Shown: positions 11,280 to 21,384, counted from the first letter of the stretch. The stretch: DNA of 64,000 nt from Locusta migratoria (GCA_026315105.1 CM048744.1:658381676-658445675); one strand, 5' to 3'. Numbers and translations: made by a program. Notes: generated by a model from the sequence alone, not told the origin.

Positions 11280-13292
11280 TCAGTTCGGAGACTGGTTTGA
11301 TGCAGCTCTCCACAATACCCTATCCTGTGCAAGCCTCTTCATCTCCACATAAGAACGGCAACCTACATCTGTCGGAATCTGCTTACTGTATCCATCTCTT
11401 GGTCTTCCTCTGCGGTTTTTACCCCACACACTTCCCTCCAACGCTAAATTCACAATTCCTTGATGTCTAAGAATGTGTCCTACCAATCTATTCCTTCTTT
11501 TAGTCAAGGTATGCCAGAAATTCCTTTTCTCCCCAATTCTGTTCAGTACCTCCTCATTAGTTACGCGATCCACCCACATAATCTTCAGCATTCTTCTGTA
11601 GCACCATATTTCAAAAGCCTCAATCCTCTTCCTGTCCGCACTGTTTATCGTCCATGTCTCACTTCCATACAAGGCAACACTCCATACAAATGCCTTCAGA
11701 AAGGACTTCCTTAGGCTTAAATCAATATTCGATGTTAACAAATTTCTCTTTTTCAAAAACGCTTTTCTACCCATTGCCATTCTGCATTTTATATCCTCTG
11801 TACTGCGACCATCATTTGTTATTTTACTACCCAAATAACAAAACTCATCTACCACCTTCATTGTTTCGTTACCCAATCTAATTCCTTCAGCATCACCTGA
11901 TTTTCTTACACTGCACTCCATTACCCTAGTTTTGCTCTTGTTAATGTTCATCTTATATGCACCTATCAGCACACTGTCCATTCCGTTCAATTGCTCTTCC
12001 AGGTCCTTTGCTGTCTCTGACAGAATTACTATGTCGTCGGCAAAACGCAGTGTTTTTAATTCTTCACCCTGAACTTTAATTCCTTCTCCAAATTTCTCCT
12101 TGCTTTCCTTTATAGCTTGTTCAATGTACAAATTGAATAACATTGGAGAAAGGCTACAACCCTGTCTTACTCCCTTTCCAACCACTGCATCCCTTTCATG
12201 CCCTTCAACTCTGACAATCGCTGTCTGGTCTTTGTACAAGTTGTAAATAACCTTACGCTCCCTATATTTTACTCCTGCTTGCTTCAGAACTTGAAAGAGT
12301 TTATTCCAATCAACATTGTCCAAAGCCTTCTCCAAATCTACAAAAGCTAGAAATGTAGGTTTGCCCTTTCTTAATCTATCTTCTAGGATAAGCCGTAAAG
12401 TGAGTATTGCCTCCCGTGTTCCTACCTTTCTCCTGAACCCAAACTGATCTTCCCCGAGGTCGGCTTCTACCAGCTTTTCCATCCTTTTGTAAATAATTCG
12501 TGTTAATATTTTGCAACCATGACTTATTAAACTGATGGTTCTATAGTTTTCAAACCTGTCTGCACCTGCTTTCTTTGGAATGGGGATTATAACATTTTTC
12601 TTAAAGTCTGAGGGTACTTCACCTGTCTCATACATATTACACACCAGGTGAAACAATTTTGTCATGACTGGTTCTCCCAGAGACTTTAGTAGCTCTGACG
12701 GAATATCATCTACTCCAGGGGCCTTGTTCGGACTTAGGTCTTTCAGAGCTCTGTCAAATTCTTCTCTCATTACAGTATCTCCTATTCCATCTTCATCTAC
12801 ATCCTCTTCCCTTCCTACAACATCGTCTCTAAGTTCATTTCCTTTGTAGAGCCCCTCTATATACTCTTTCCACCTTTCAGCTTTCCCTTCTTTGCTGAGA
12901 ACTGGTTTTCCATCAGTGTCCTTGATATTCATAGAGCTGTTTTTCTTGTCTCCAAATGTTTCTTTTATTTTCCTGTAGGCTGTATCTATTTTTCCCCTAT
13001 TTATACATTCTTCTACATCCTTGCATTTGCCTTCTAGCCACTCCTGCTTAGCCATTTTGCACTTCCTGTCAATCTCATTTCTTAGTCGTCTGTACTCCAT
13101 TTTACCTGTTTCATTTACTGCATTTTTATATTTTCTCCTTTCATCGATTAAATTTAGTATCTCCTGTGATATCCAAGGATTTTTTGTAGGTCTTGCCTTC
13201 CTACCTATTTTGTCCTCTGCTGCCTTCACTATTTCATCTCTCAATGCTACCCATTCCTCTTCTACAGTTTTATTTTCCCCCGTTTCTGTCAA
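11280..13292 (-). CDS. RTE reverse transcriptase part (670 codons open)
   Basis: This would copy element RNA into DNA at a nicked target. The open frame contains, in order, a linker ('RRKYKNAVNETGKMEYRRL'), RT blocks 'LSPNKAPGVDDIPSELLK', 'IIPIPKKAGADRFENYR', 'ILTRIIYKRMEKLV' and 'FVDLEKALDNVDW' (other copies have EKAFDNVDW), then 'GKGVRQGCSLSPMLFNLY' near residue 370 and the catalytic 'FADD' near residue 417. The C-terminal region has 'LYGSETWTINSADRKRIE' and 'GHILRHQGIVNLALEGSV', typical of RTE proteins. The Met given as start is only the first after the frameshift. True translation would begin in the endonuclease part upstream. All RT catalytic residues I can check are present. Confidence 0.88.
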   Translation of the reverse strand: MTETGENKTVEEEWVALRDEIVKAAEDKIGRKARPTKNPWISQEILNLIDERRKYKNAVNETGKMEYRRLRNEIDRKCKMAKQEWLEGKCKDVEECINRGKIDTAYRKIKETFGDKKNSSMNIKDTDGKPVLSKEGKAERWKEYIEGLYKGNELRDDVVGREEDVDEDGIGDTVMREEFDRALKDLSPNKAPGVDDIPSELLKSLGEPVMTKLFHLVCNMYETGEVPSDFKKNVIIPIPKKAGADRFENYRTISLISHGCKILTRIIYKRMEKLVEADLGEDQFGFRRKVGTREAILTLRLILEDRLRKGKPTFLAFVDLEKALDNVDWNKLFQVLKQAGVKYRERKVIYNLYKDQTAIVRVEGHERDAVVGKGVRQGCSLSPMLFNLYIEQAIKESKEKFGEGIKVQGEELKTLRFADDIVILSETAKDLEEQLNGMDSVLIGAYKMNINKSKTRVMECSVRKSGDAEGIRLGNETMKVVDEFCYLGSKITNDGRSTEDIKCRMAMGRKAFLKKRNLLTSNIDLSLRKSFLKAFVWSVALYGSETWTINSADRKRIEAFEIWCYRRMLKIMWVDRVTNEEVLNRIGEKRNFWHTLTKRRNRLVGHILRHQGIVNLALEGSVWGKNRRGRPRDGYSKQIPTDVGCRSYVEMKRLAQDRVLWRAASNQSPN

Positions 13293-13363
13293 TTGTTGCC
13301 TAAAGCTCCCTCTGAATTTTTTAAGAACTTTAGGTTCCTTTAATTTCTCCAGGTCCCATCTCC

Positions 13364-14155
13364 TTATTTTCCTACCTTTTGTAGTTTCTTCAATTTCAGC
13401 CTACAGTTCATAACCAACAAGTTATGGTCAGAGTCTATATCTGCCCCTGGGTAAGTCTTACACTGTAGAACCTGGTTCCGAAATCTATGTCTTACCATTA
13501 TAAAATCTATCTGGTATCTCCCAGTGTCTCCTGGTCTCTTCCACGTGTACAACCTTCTTTTGTGATTCTTGAACCATGTGTTTGTTATAACTAAATTATG
13601 TTCTGTGCAAAATTCTACCAGGCGGCTTCCTCTTTCATTCCCTTTTCCCAGACCATATTCACCTACTATCTTCCCCTCCCTTCCTTGTCCTACTACTGAA
13701 TTCCAGTCTCCCATAACAATTAAGTTTTCCTCTCCCTTAATTGTCTGAATAATTTCCTTTAGCTCCTCATATATTTCTTCGATTTCCTCGTCATCGGCAG
13801 AGCTAGTTGGCATATAAACCTGTACTACTGTTGTCGGTGTTGGCTTCGTATCTATCTTGACAATGATAATGCGATCACTGTGCTGCTCATAGTAGTTTAC
13901 CCGTATTCCTATTTTCTTATTCATTATCAATCCTACTCCTGTGATACCCCCAATAGATTCTGTATTTATAATTCTGTACTCGCCTGACCAGAAGTCCTGT
14001 TCATCCTGCCACCGAACTTCACTAATCCCCACTATATCTAACTTCAACCTATCCATCTCCCTTTTTAAATTTTCTAATTTTCCTACCCGATTAAGGGATC
14101 TAACATTCCACGCTCCGATCCGTAGAATGCCAGTATTGTCTTTCCTGATGATCAC
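13364..14155 (-). CDS. RTE apurinic-like (EEP) endonuclease part (263 codons)
   Basis: This is the N-terminal target-nicking domain of the same LINE. Visible motifs are 'LRIGAWNVRSLNRVGKLENL' (N of WNVRSL), 'LDIVGISEVRWQDE' (catalytic Glu), 'VVQVYMPTSS', 'NLIVMGDWNSVVGQG' (Asp/Asn pair), 'RYQIDFIMVRHRF' and 'ADIDSDHNLLVMN' (SDH). This is the full set expected of the exonuclease-endonuclease-phosphatase fold. The frame ends at 'LQKVGK' with a stop created by a one-base shift. The next frame then continues 'RRWDLEKLKEPKVL' into the RT part. Similar proteins are often annotated as craniofacial development protein 2-like, but they are RTE products. Confidence 0.88.
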   Translation of the reverse strand: MIIRKDNTGILRIGAWNVRSLNRVGKLENLKREMDRLKLDIVGISEVRWQDEQDFWSGEYRIINTESIGGITGVGLIMNKKIGIRVNYYEQHSDRIIIVKIDTKPTPTTVVQVYMPTSSADDEEIEEIYEELKEIIQTIKGEENLIVMGDWNSVVGQGREGKIVGEYGLGKGNERGSRLVEFCTEHNLVITNTWFKNHKRRLYTWKRPGDTGRYQIDFIMVRHRFRNQVLQCKTYPGADIDSDHNLLVMNCRLKLKKLQKVGK

Positions 14156-14361
14156 ATCCTCCTGAGTAATCCCCGCCCGGAAATTTTATTTTTCCTAAAA
14201 GGGTTTCAGAAAATGTTATGAATAATTGTTTTAATGTTTAGATTATTATTTTGGTCCAAAATGTTTGCAAAAACTTATAAAACCACAAATCTAAAGGGGG
14301 CCACAAAACACGTCAGAGCGATTTTTATTTTTATTTTCTTTTTCTTTTTTTTTTTTTTTTC

Positions 14362-15885
14362 TTCTTCTCTTTTTATAAGATACAGTGCAAATACCACGTA
14401 CGTCAACGTGAATGATGGTTTTTTAATTATCTGTAACTACGTGGAACTGTTCAGTGGAGCATCGTCTATGTCATCGCTCTAACGGAAAGCGCCTGTATAC
14501 TGCGCTGCCCAGCTCACGTTGTGTAGAGCAAGTTACCTAGTTGGGTACTACCACTTTCTCCTTTTACTGTTCCAGCTCTGTACAATTGGCAGATACGCGC
14601 CCTGTAGGATGAACTGTGACTACTTTTATCTTCACAGTTTTTTCGCAAGGTATACGCGTGGCCGTCAAAATAGACGGTGGAAGCGGTGCGAGGCACCCCG
14701 GCGAAAGTACTTAGGCGGCGCCAGACGAACGCCGCGCGGAGGTGGCCGCGTGGTCTAAGGCACCATGTCGTCGTGGAATCCGCGGCCGTTCCCGCCGGAG
14801 GTTCGAGTCCTCCCTCGGCCATGGCTGTTTGTCTCATATTTGGAATAAATTTGTGTAAGCTATACTCCGTTCACTCTGAAGAGGCGACTCAAGGCCATTC
14901 GGCCGGCACTCCGCACGTCACGTGATCACCCCCTCCCCTCCACAGTGCCTTTTCTCCTCTCCCCAGCGCGCCGTCCATCCCTTCTACAGTTCTACAACAG
15001 GGTGGTAGCGTTTCTCTGCGTTTGTTTACATTTAAATTTGCTACAATGTCGAGTCTGAGTGATATTAGGCGCCAGTCGAAGGATGTTTTGTGTAAAGTGT
15101 ATATAATTTTTTCAAAGCGTTGGAAAACTGTTTGTAAAAACTTATAAAACTACAAATCTAAAGTGGGCCGTAAAACACGTAAGTGCGACTTTTTTTTTTT
15201 GCTACCGTAACACATTACTGTGTACTTAAGTTGCGGATCACCCGCGAAATTCGATTATCCGCGGTTTTCGAATCCCTAATTAGTGGCGGTTAATTGAGAA
15301 TTTACTGTAATAAGAGAGTTAGTGTGACAGCAAACGAAGCTACTCTAGCGTGTAAAGATCCCGCAGTGCGCGAGACGTGAAACAGCCGTGAGGCGTGCAA
15401 GCGGACTGCGTTGCCGTGGAGTCCGGCAGAGTTAAAGTGAAAAGCGCGTGAGGCGGCGGTGGCCCTCTACTGGGGAAGTGTAGCCAGCCAGCTGCACGCA
15501 AGTTTTAATTAATAGCGCTGCCGGCAGCGGCGTCGCCCGCAGGCGCCGTAATTTTAATCTGACCTCCGGCCGCCTACCCTGCCCTACCCTGCCTCACCTC
15601 TGCGCTGCTGCGCTGCCCCACAATCGATGCGTCCACAAAGCGGCCAGCTGTCCGCGACACGCCTCGCCTCGCAACAGGTACAAAGCGCCGCGCCGCGCGT
15701 TATCCTAATGAAGCGGGCCCGGCCCGGCAAAAGCGACCGGGCCAGATCCTTGTCTGCGCGCGCCGCCCTTATCTGCGCTAAATACTGCACCACGCTCTGA
15801 AAAGCGGCGCCCACACACGCGCCGTTGCTGCGCTACTCTTCCAAGAAATTTCAGCTCGCGCCATGCCTGCTGTTTTACCGACACA
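14362..15885. other. central part of element T1, partly GC-rich, unassigned
   Basis: It holds a SINE B head (14740-14835), a second direct copy of an arm segment near 15100-15190, and a GC-rich stretch at about 15350-15850 with overlapping short frames on both strands. None of these frames resembles a protein I know. This is where a cargo or transposase gene would be expected, and I see none. Confidence 0.5.
14740..14835 (+). mobile_element. SINE family B head fragment
   Basis: 'gtggccgcgtggtctaagg' (A box region) and 'ggttcgagtcctccctcgg' (B box region) are present, followed by 'ccatggctgtttgt'. The rest of the SINE body is missing or unrecognisable. A tRNA finder might call this a tRNA-Leu-like gene. 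Confidence 0.7.
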
Positions 15886-16040
15886 CGCAGCTGACGAAAA
15901 AATCGCACTGACGTGTTTTACGACACACTTTAGATTTGTAGTTTTACAAGCTTTTGCAAACATTTTGGTCCAAAATAATAATCTAAATAATAAAAAAAAG
16001 TAATAAGAGTGTCTCAAACCCTTCTAGAAAAATTTTTTTT

Positions 16041-16106
16041 TGGGAGCACAGGGTTTCGACCCACTGACCTCCAGCGTCACAGTCCAACGCCCACTACGCT
16101 ACAGCT
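16041..16106 (-). ncRNA. tRNA-like unit in right arm of T1
   Basis: On the minus strand the A box 'tagcgtagtgg' (16091-16101) fits TRGYNNARNNG exactly, and a B-box-like 'gggtcgaaaccc' (16051-16062) follows. A T-rich run downstream (A/T run at 16027-16041) could end Pol III transcription. It is the mirror image of the unit at 11203-11265. Confidence 0.55.
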
Positions 16107-16159
16107 GACATTTACGAATTGTATTCTCTAATCTTATGCTATTGATACTCGTCGTTAAA

Positions 16160-16478
16160 AGGTAAAACAGTCAACAATCCGAAGATTGGTTTGAACAGCA
16201 CAGTGCTTTACTACGCATGGTCCTGTTTGGAGGTGGTATGCCTTTCCCTTCCTCCGACCTTCGAACTGACTTACCCAGCCAGTTATAGGGGGACCTACAG
16301 TTTAACGTGAGTTCCAAACCACGGTGCTACTCGGTATTTTTCACATGAACAATACTGCCAGAGGTGAAAGAAGTGGAAAGTGACAGATAAAAATCCGAAG
16401 ACCTGGCGGGGATCGAACCCGCGACGTTTGGATTTGTAGTCTGGCACTCTACCACTGTGCAACCGAGGCGCTCTCGAC
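16160..16478 (-). mobile_element. SINE family C, full head
   Basis: The tail 'aatccgaagattggtttg' and body 'cagtttaacgtgagttcc' are followed by a complete tRNA-like head: reversed B box 'gggatcgaacccgcgac' and reversed A box 'ctctaccactgtgcaacc'. It sits in the right arm of T1 at almost the site where the left arm holds SINE A. Confidence 0.88.
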
Positions 16479-16704
16479 TGATGCTAATATGGCATTTGTA
16501 GACACTAGATTATCATTTGTCGTACGAAGGACGACGTGTTTTTGTTAATTCTTCAGCGCGCCATTGCTTTGAAATGACTACGTGTAAGTTACAATAAGAA
16601 AATCATCAAATACGCAACGCAAGATGGCATATGCCAAAGAGAGTTCTGGGCGAGGAATCTCACGTCACATCTGCGAACGGCTGGTTTTCGTTAATTCAAT
16701 GAAA

Positions 16705-17480
16705 GGTGTCAAAACTCTGTTATTATTGCAAATATCTCTCAAACGATACGAGATATGAAAAAAAAATGGGAAAAAGTTGTAGAGAATTTTCTCCTCTGCG
16801 AATTCGTTTATTCAATTTTCGCGTCAGGTGAACGATTTATTTGCAATTAAAATTACATTACAAACGGTTTTTTTACTAACCTATTTCTTGTCCGAAATAT
16901 TTCAAAAAGCGAGGTTCTGGTCTCTGGTAGCCAACAATTATATCTGTAAAATTTGGTGCCGATCGGTTGAACGGTTCGACCTAAAAAGTGGGAACACATT
17001 ACAGCCAGACAGACATCGTCAAATCGCCGTTATTTTTGCAAATATCTCTGTAACAATGCAAGATATGAAAAAAGCATAGTAGAGCGAAGTTGTAGAGAAT
17101 TTTCCCCTCTATGAATTGGGTTATTCAATTTCCGTGTCAGATGAACGGTTCGTTTGCAATTACATTACTGACGGCTTTTTTTGGTATTACTACCGTATTT
17201 TTTGTCCCAAAAATTTGAAAAAGGGAGGTTCTGGTCTCTGGTGGCCTTCAATTATGTGTGCAAAATTTGGTGCTGATCGGTTGAACGGTTCGTCTTAAAA
17301 ACAGGGAACACGTTACGGACAGACAGACATACATCCCGAAATCGCCGTTGTTTTTGGAAATATCTCTGAAACCATACGAGGTATGAAAAAAAGAAAAAGA
17401 AAGAAAAAGAAACATAAGAGAGCAAAGTTGTAGAGAATATTCTCCTCTACAAATTCGGTTATTCAATTTTCGTGTCAGAT
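16705..17480. repeat. tandem repeat, period ~310-318 bp, ~2.6 copies
   Basis: The landmark 'aatatctct' recurs at 16731, 17041 and 17359. Each unit also carries 'gttgtagagaatttt', 'ggttattcaattt', 'gaggttctggtctctgg' and 'gatcggttgaacggttcg'. The equivalent stretch of the left arm (about 10590-10720) has only one partial unit, so the array grew or shrank in one arm only. Confidence 0.85.
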
Positions 17481-17537
17481 GCATGGTTAAGCCGTTATTG
17501 TCATTTAAATTTCGAGCTGTCAAAAGACGATAGCAAA

Positions 17538-17576
17538 GGCCCACTTTAATGTTACTACCGTAACCTAAAGTGGGCC
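17538..17576. repeat. self-complementary tip of T1, right
   Basis: This is the inverted counterpart of the left tip. 'ggcccacttta' pairs with 'taaagtgggcc' and gttac pairs with gtaac. It is the outer limit of detectable inverted homology, apart from adjoining A/T bases. Confidence 0.8.
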
Positions 17577-18780
17577 AAAAATAGTTGTATGCACAGTTTC
17601 AGATGGCGGTAGTGTCTAGTACAGTGAAGTACACAGAGAGGGAAAAATGGAAAGACGAGGTTTATTTTGATCAGATGCCACCTGGGAGATAGTAGATGTA
17701 CTGACAATGGTTTCAACGTCGTCAGCCAATGTAGGGCACCTGGTTGTAGGCGGGCATGCATATCTTCCTCTGCTGTGGTAGCAGATCCCCCCGCCATTTT
17801 AGTTCTAAGCAGTGATACCGTCAGATTCTCATAGACTCGTTTTATATTATTTTTGCTTGGTTCATTTCTAATACACATATCTATAGGAAACTAAAAATTT
17901 GCATTAAAAATTAATATGATTGCAATAAATTATTTTAATATCGTTTTAAAATTTGTCAAATATACCTTCTGAAATTTCCCATCTGTGTGTATACTGTGAG
18001 ATTTTTTTTCTATTTTTGCATTCTACTGCTCAGTTTATTGGATGCCAGATGCACCACCATTTTTCGGATGCGATTGTATACCTTGAGATCAGTAGCCTGA
18101 AATCTTGGAATTTTATTTTGTGAATGTCTACAGACTTTGGAAGCATGAGTTTTTCTCAGTGGTCTCTGAACGGTTAACCGTACTGCAGGATTAGGAACAA
18201 TGAAAATGCCTAACTTTCATTTTGTGTGAGGTTTTAGATAGATAACGCTTCACACTTTATTTTGAAGAAAGCATACGGCTTGAAGATCTGGTTTTTGACA
18301 CATGGTAGTACAGAATTTAATATAACTGATAAAAGATTACCTTTTCTTAAATCGTAACAGTTGTTTTAGAATGACACCCTTTGACAAGTATGCGTACGTA
18401 ATGTATTCAAAACGTTTGATGCATTTTAGACCATACTTTGCAGCGAGCGAAATAGAACTGAAAGTAGAGAAAAGTTTTTGAAATGGTTGTCTCAATGAAC
18501 CTTCTTCGTGTAACTAGTAATTGCGTGTCAATACCCGTTTCATCATCACTCTCTACCTGTTCGTCCCCTTTCTCCATCTCTACATCAATTTCCTCCGCCT
18601 CCTCTGTCTCCTCTTATAACTACCTAGAGCCATGTTCGTTGTTATGTTCAAAATTTTAAATTTCTGAAAGTTCTTGACCGACAGTTTTGAAAATTTAACA
18701 CAACGTTCTACTGTTATATATGTATAGAGATTAGTGACGGGGAGGGGGGGGGGAGGACAACTTTTCAACAGCTATCCACT
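17577..18780. other. unassigned sequence
   Basis: I see no recognisable element. A purine run (G-rich) occurs at about 18737-18755. Short frames lack domains. Confidence 0.45.
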
Positions 18781-18849
18781 CTTAAAAAATATGACCCCGG
18801 ATCTTCTACTCTCTCGTTCACGTTTGCTGTTTCTGCAGCGTTCGGTACG

Positions 18850-19149
18850 TGCAGAGTGTTATGAGACCCATTCTTTTCTCAACTGTTGAACAGAAACGTG
18901 ATGTGTTTTTCCGTCAGCATAATGCTCACCTACGCTCTGCTCGTGAAACCCAATATCCTTGCTGGATGTACAGCAGGATCTCCATACTTGCCTCCGCACG
19001 AACATATGTGGGATATGATTGGAAGACAACTGACACGTCTGACTCATAAACCAACAACTCTTGAAGAACTACGGGAACAGGTCGGGCAGGCGAGGAATTG
19101 TGTATTTCAAAATGGTAACCGCTTTGTGTATGATGAATTGAAGACATAA
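18850..19149 (+). pseudogene. Tc1-like transposase C-terminal relic
   Basis: In one frame 'FFRQHNAHLRSARETQ' matches the block around the second catalytic Asp of Tc1 transposases (usually QDNA; the Asp is lost here). In another frame 'PYLPPHEHMWDMIGRQLTRL' matches the block with the final Glu, followed by 'LEELREQVGQARN' and a natural C-terminus. At least one frameshift separates them, and the N-terminal two thirds are absent. Confidence 0.75.
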
Positions 19150-19249
19150 TCGGCGTCTGCTTTTCCACTAGTGGAGGCTGCACCACATACCAGTATGGGT
19201 GTTTCAGCGTGGATCAACAGCTGGTACCCTGTACTGCTTGGAAAAGGAA

Positions 19250-19772
19250 CGAGTTCGTGCCGCCGCGTTGTCTAAAGGCCCCCATCCACAAGCGAGCCTG
19301 TGTGTGGGCGATAGGCTCGGAGTAATCTCCAGCAGCCGGCGAACGGCTGCCGGTTTTTTCGGGCTGCTACCTGGCGTCAGTACAGTGACTGGACCGCGAC
19401 AGGCAGAGCTCGTCGGTGGCCACACAGCCGGGTGGGTACGCTGCCCATTCACAGGCGAGCCGGTTCGGCGATCCCCACCCCGAATGGCTCAGCCGTTCGC
19501 CGGTGGAACGGGCATTCCCGGAACCTGGACATTACTCAGAGCTTATCGCCCACGCACAGGCGAGGGTCAGGGTTGATACCTTCCTGGAACAGTTTACCAG
19601 ACCAGCTCGCTCGTGAATTGGGGACTTAACGCGTTATGCTACCGACTCGACGGCCGTGCCGGCCGGAGGTTCGAGTGCGCACTCAGGAATGCGTGTCCTT
19701 AGTGTAAGTTAGTTTAAGTCTAAGGACTGATGACTATAGCAGTTTGATACAATAGGTATACAAACAGTTTCA
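19250..19772 (+). mobile_element. SINE family B split by a small inverted-repeat element
   Basis: The head begins with 'gccgccgcgttgtctaaagg' and stops near 19280. The SINE resumes near 19615 with 'ggaggttcgagtgcgcactc' and the body 'taaggactgatgactatagc' and 'aataggtatacaaacag'. The intervening 300 bp is foreign to the family. Confidence 0.75.
19281..19575. mobile_element. MITE-like element inside SINE B
   Basis: Near its left end it has 'gtgtgggcgataggctcgg', which recurs inverted near the right end as 'gagcttatcgcccacgcac'. Inverted homology continues inward to 'ccggcgaacggctg' (left) and 'cagccgttcgccgg' (right). It is GC-rich with no coding capacity, and I could not fix a target duplication. 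Confidence 0.6.
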
Positions 19773-21384
19773 TTGAAGTTCGTGCCTTGATCAGGTGAGT
19801 CTACATTACAGGTGGTAAGTTTCGAATGTGGTGCGAACCCCACCAAACCATGGATCCAAGATGTTACCGAGGCGCTGTGAAAGCTGGCGGTGACTCGATA
19901 GCGATGTTTGCTGTTTTTGAATGCTTTCGTATGATAATGGGTGTTGCATACTAAAGTTGAGTATGGGGACCGCAAATGAAATTTTACCAGGTAGTGAAAT
20001 ATTTTTAAATGTAAATACTGAACAATTTTGACAAGGAAGGCACAATTTAAACAAAATTATTGGAATCCGCCATTAAATGGTAGCGGTCGTGATTTCGGTA
20101 GAAAATACAACACCAGAAAGCAACATTACAGAAGAAGTCGGCGGAATCTAAATTTTACCTTATTGAGAGCTGGTACTAATATTTCGGTCATATTCTGTAG
20201 TGATTCTAGCTGAGATGACTGGAATATTACTTCGATAAATTGATGCTGGGATTGTGCATTTCGTTTACTATTGTTCTATGACCGTGTTGAAAATTAATCA
20301 TGATAGTCACCAAAAACTGCAAAATTATCGGACTTCATAAACATCGCGAAGATTTTTCTGCGGGCATTAAAGTGTAATAAACCATTCATAGACACGAAAT
20401 AAATAAAAGTTGCACAGAGAATGTTCTAGTACAATCGCGCAACAAATCGCAACAATACCCGAGCATCACTTTATGAAGTGGATCTGCTGAAAACAAATAA
20501 CTTTAAAATTAGTGAGAATGGAGAAGGGATTGTAAGTAACTAAGGAATTTCAAATTAACTGTGGGTGTTTATTGAAATTAATAAAAGAAGGAACTAAGCT
20601 CACACTTGCAATAATTAGACAAAGTCCTGGAATACGTCTTAACGCATCAAGGAGAAGAAAGTAAGTGACGAACAGTTCCGCTCTCTCCCTTCAGCTTGTT
20701 GCGAAAAAGGTTGAACGTGATAAATGTCATATATTTATCGATACGCTGGCAGAGAGCGGGCAGAAGTCAGCGACAAGCATCACACAAGTTATAAAAAAAA
20801 ATCATTAATGTATTACTACAAATGGACTGATTCGTCTGCTCGAACTGATCAAATTACTGACAGGAAACGGTTATGTTCGGCTGTGTGGGTAATATAAGCA
20901 GGCTTCATGGACATCATATTCCCGAACCAAGATGTAATTTTTATCAGTGATATTGCGCTCAATAGTTCGCGACTGTTAGTGTCATGACGAGCAGTCTGGG
21001 AGTTCCAGAAATTGGTTTGACCACGTAGATCGCCCATTGTGAATCCCGCTGAGCATTACAGGCATGTAATCAAAACATCATTGAATGCATAAAATCTTGC
21101 ATCAGGCACACTTTCATGATTATAGAGGACTGTGGTGGTAGAAGGGCTATGTATTCCAGAGGAGGATTTCAAACGTTGAATACATGCCATGTCCAGCTGC
21201 TGCAATTCATTGCGCAAACGAGGTCCAACATGATATGTGTAGTTTGAAAGAGGCCTCATTGCGGGTCTGCATTTGGCTATCCATCCAAATGTATGGGGCA
21301 TTCAGGCGCGACAGTGGCCTCGTTAGGCATCGCCTGAAAACATGAGGACAGCTCTCCTGACCACGTAGACATGTTAGCGTGTTT
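19773..21384. other. unassigned sequence
   Basis: No element was recognised. Minus-strand frames at 20849-21037 and 21056-21301 are open but match no family I know. They could be parts of an old transposon. Confidence 0.4.

Larger units (their letters stand above)
11268..14176 (-). mobile_element. RTE-clade LINE, nearly full length and nearly intact
   Basis: A LINE of about 2.9 kb reads leftward, with an endonuclease part at 13364-14155 and a reverse transcriptase part at 11280-13292. Its 3' end is 'ctgaagaccacaac' in element orientation. It interrupts T1: 'ggttcggaaccca' stops at its left edge, and the arm resumes with 'aaattttatttttcc' on its right. The two parts should be one frame of about 960 codons, and a single-base frameshift near 13371 separates them. 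Shorter relatives lie at 8187-10487, 23065-23952 and 62040-63420. Boundaries are accurate to about 10 bp. Confidence 0.9.
10504..17576. mobile_element. large inverted-repeat element T1 with tRNA-like units in its arms
   Basis: Both ends read 'ggcccactttaggttacgg' inward, at 10504 and, inverted, at 17576. Inverted homology continues through 10504-10938 plus 11154-11267 plus 14177-14330 on the left, and 15890-16160 plus 16480-17576 on the right. Without later insertions (SINE A, RTE, SINE C and extra tandem units) each arm is roughly 0.7-0.75 kb. Each arm contains a tRNA-like unit. The middle (about 14.36-15.88 kb) is partly GC-rich and has no recognisable transposase. Another copy of an arm segment ('aaaacttataaaactacaaa') lies in the middle at about 15130. 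No clear target duplication was found. It may be a DNA transposon of unknown superfamily or a foldback element. Confidence 0.72.

Noticed and set aside
13021..13413. 130-codon plus-strand open frame
   Set aside because: It is antisense to the RTE coding region and its Ser/Leu-rich composition mirrors the true frame.
14740..14835. tRNA-gene-like segment with A and B boxes
   Set aside because: It matches the head of SINE family B, so I called it a SINE fragment. The same applies to the heads of all SINE A, B and C copies.
10504..17576. T1 as a second Harbinger-like element, because both begin GGCCC
   Set aside because: No TTA/TAA duplication is present at its ends and the remaining terminal sequence is different.
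21056..21301. 81-codon minus-strand frame, possibly from a transposase
   Set aside because: I could not match any conserved block, so it stays unassigned.
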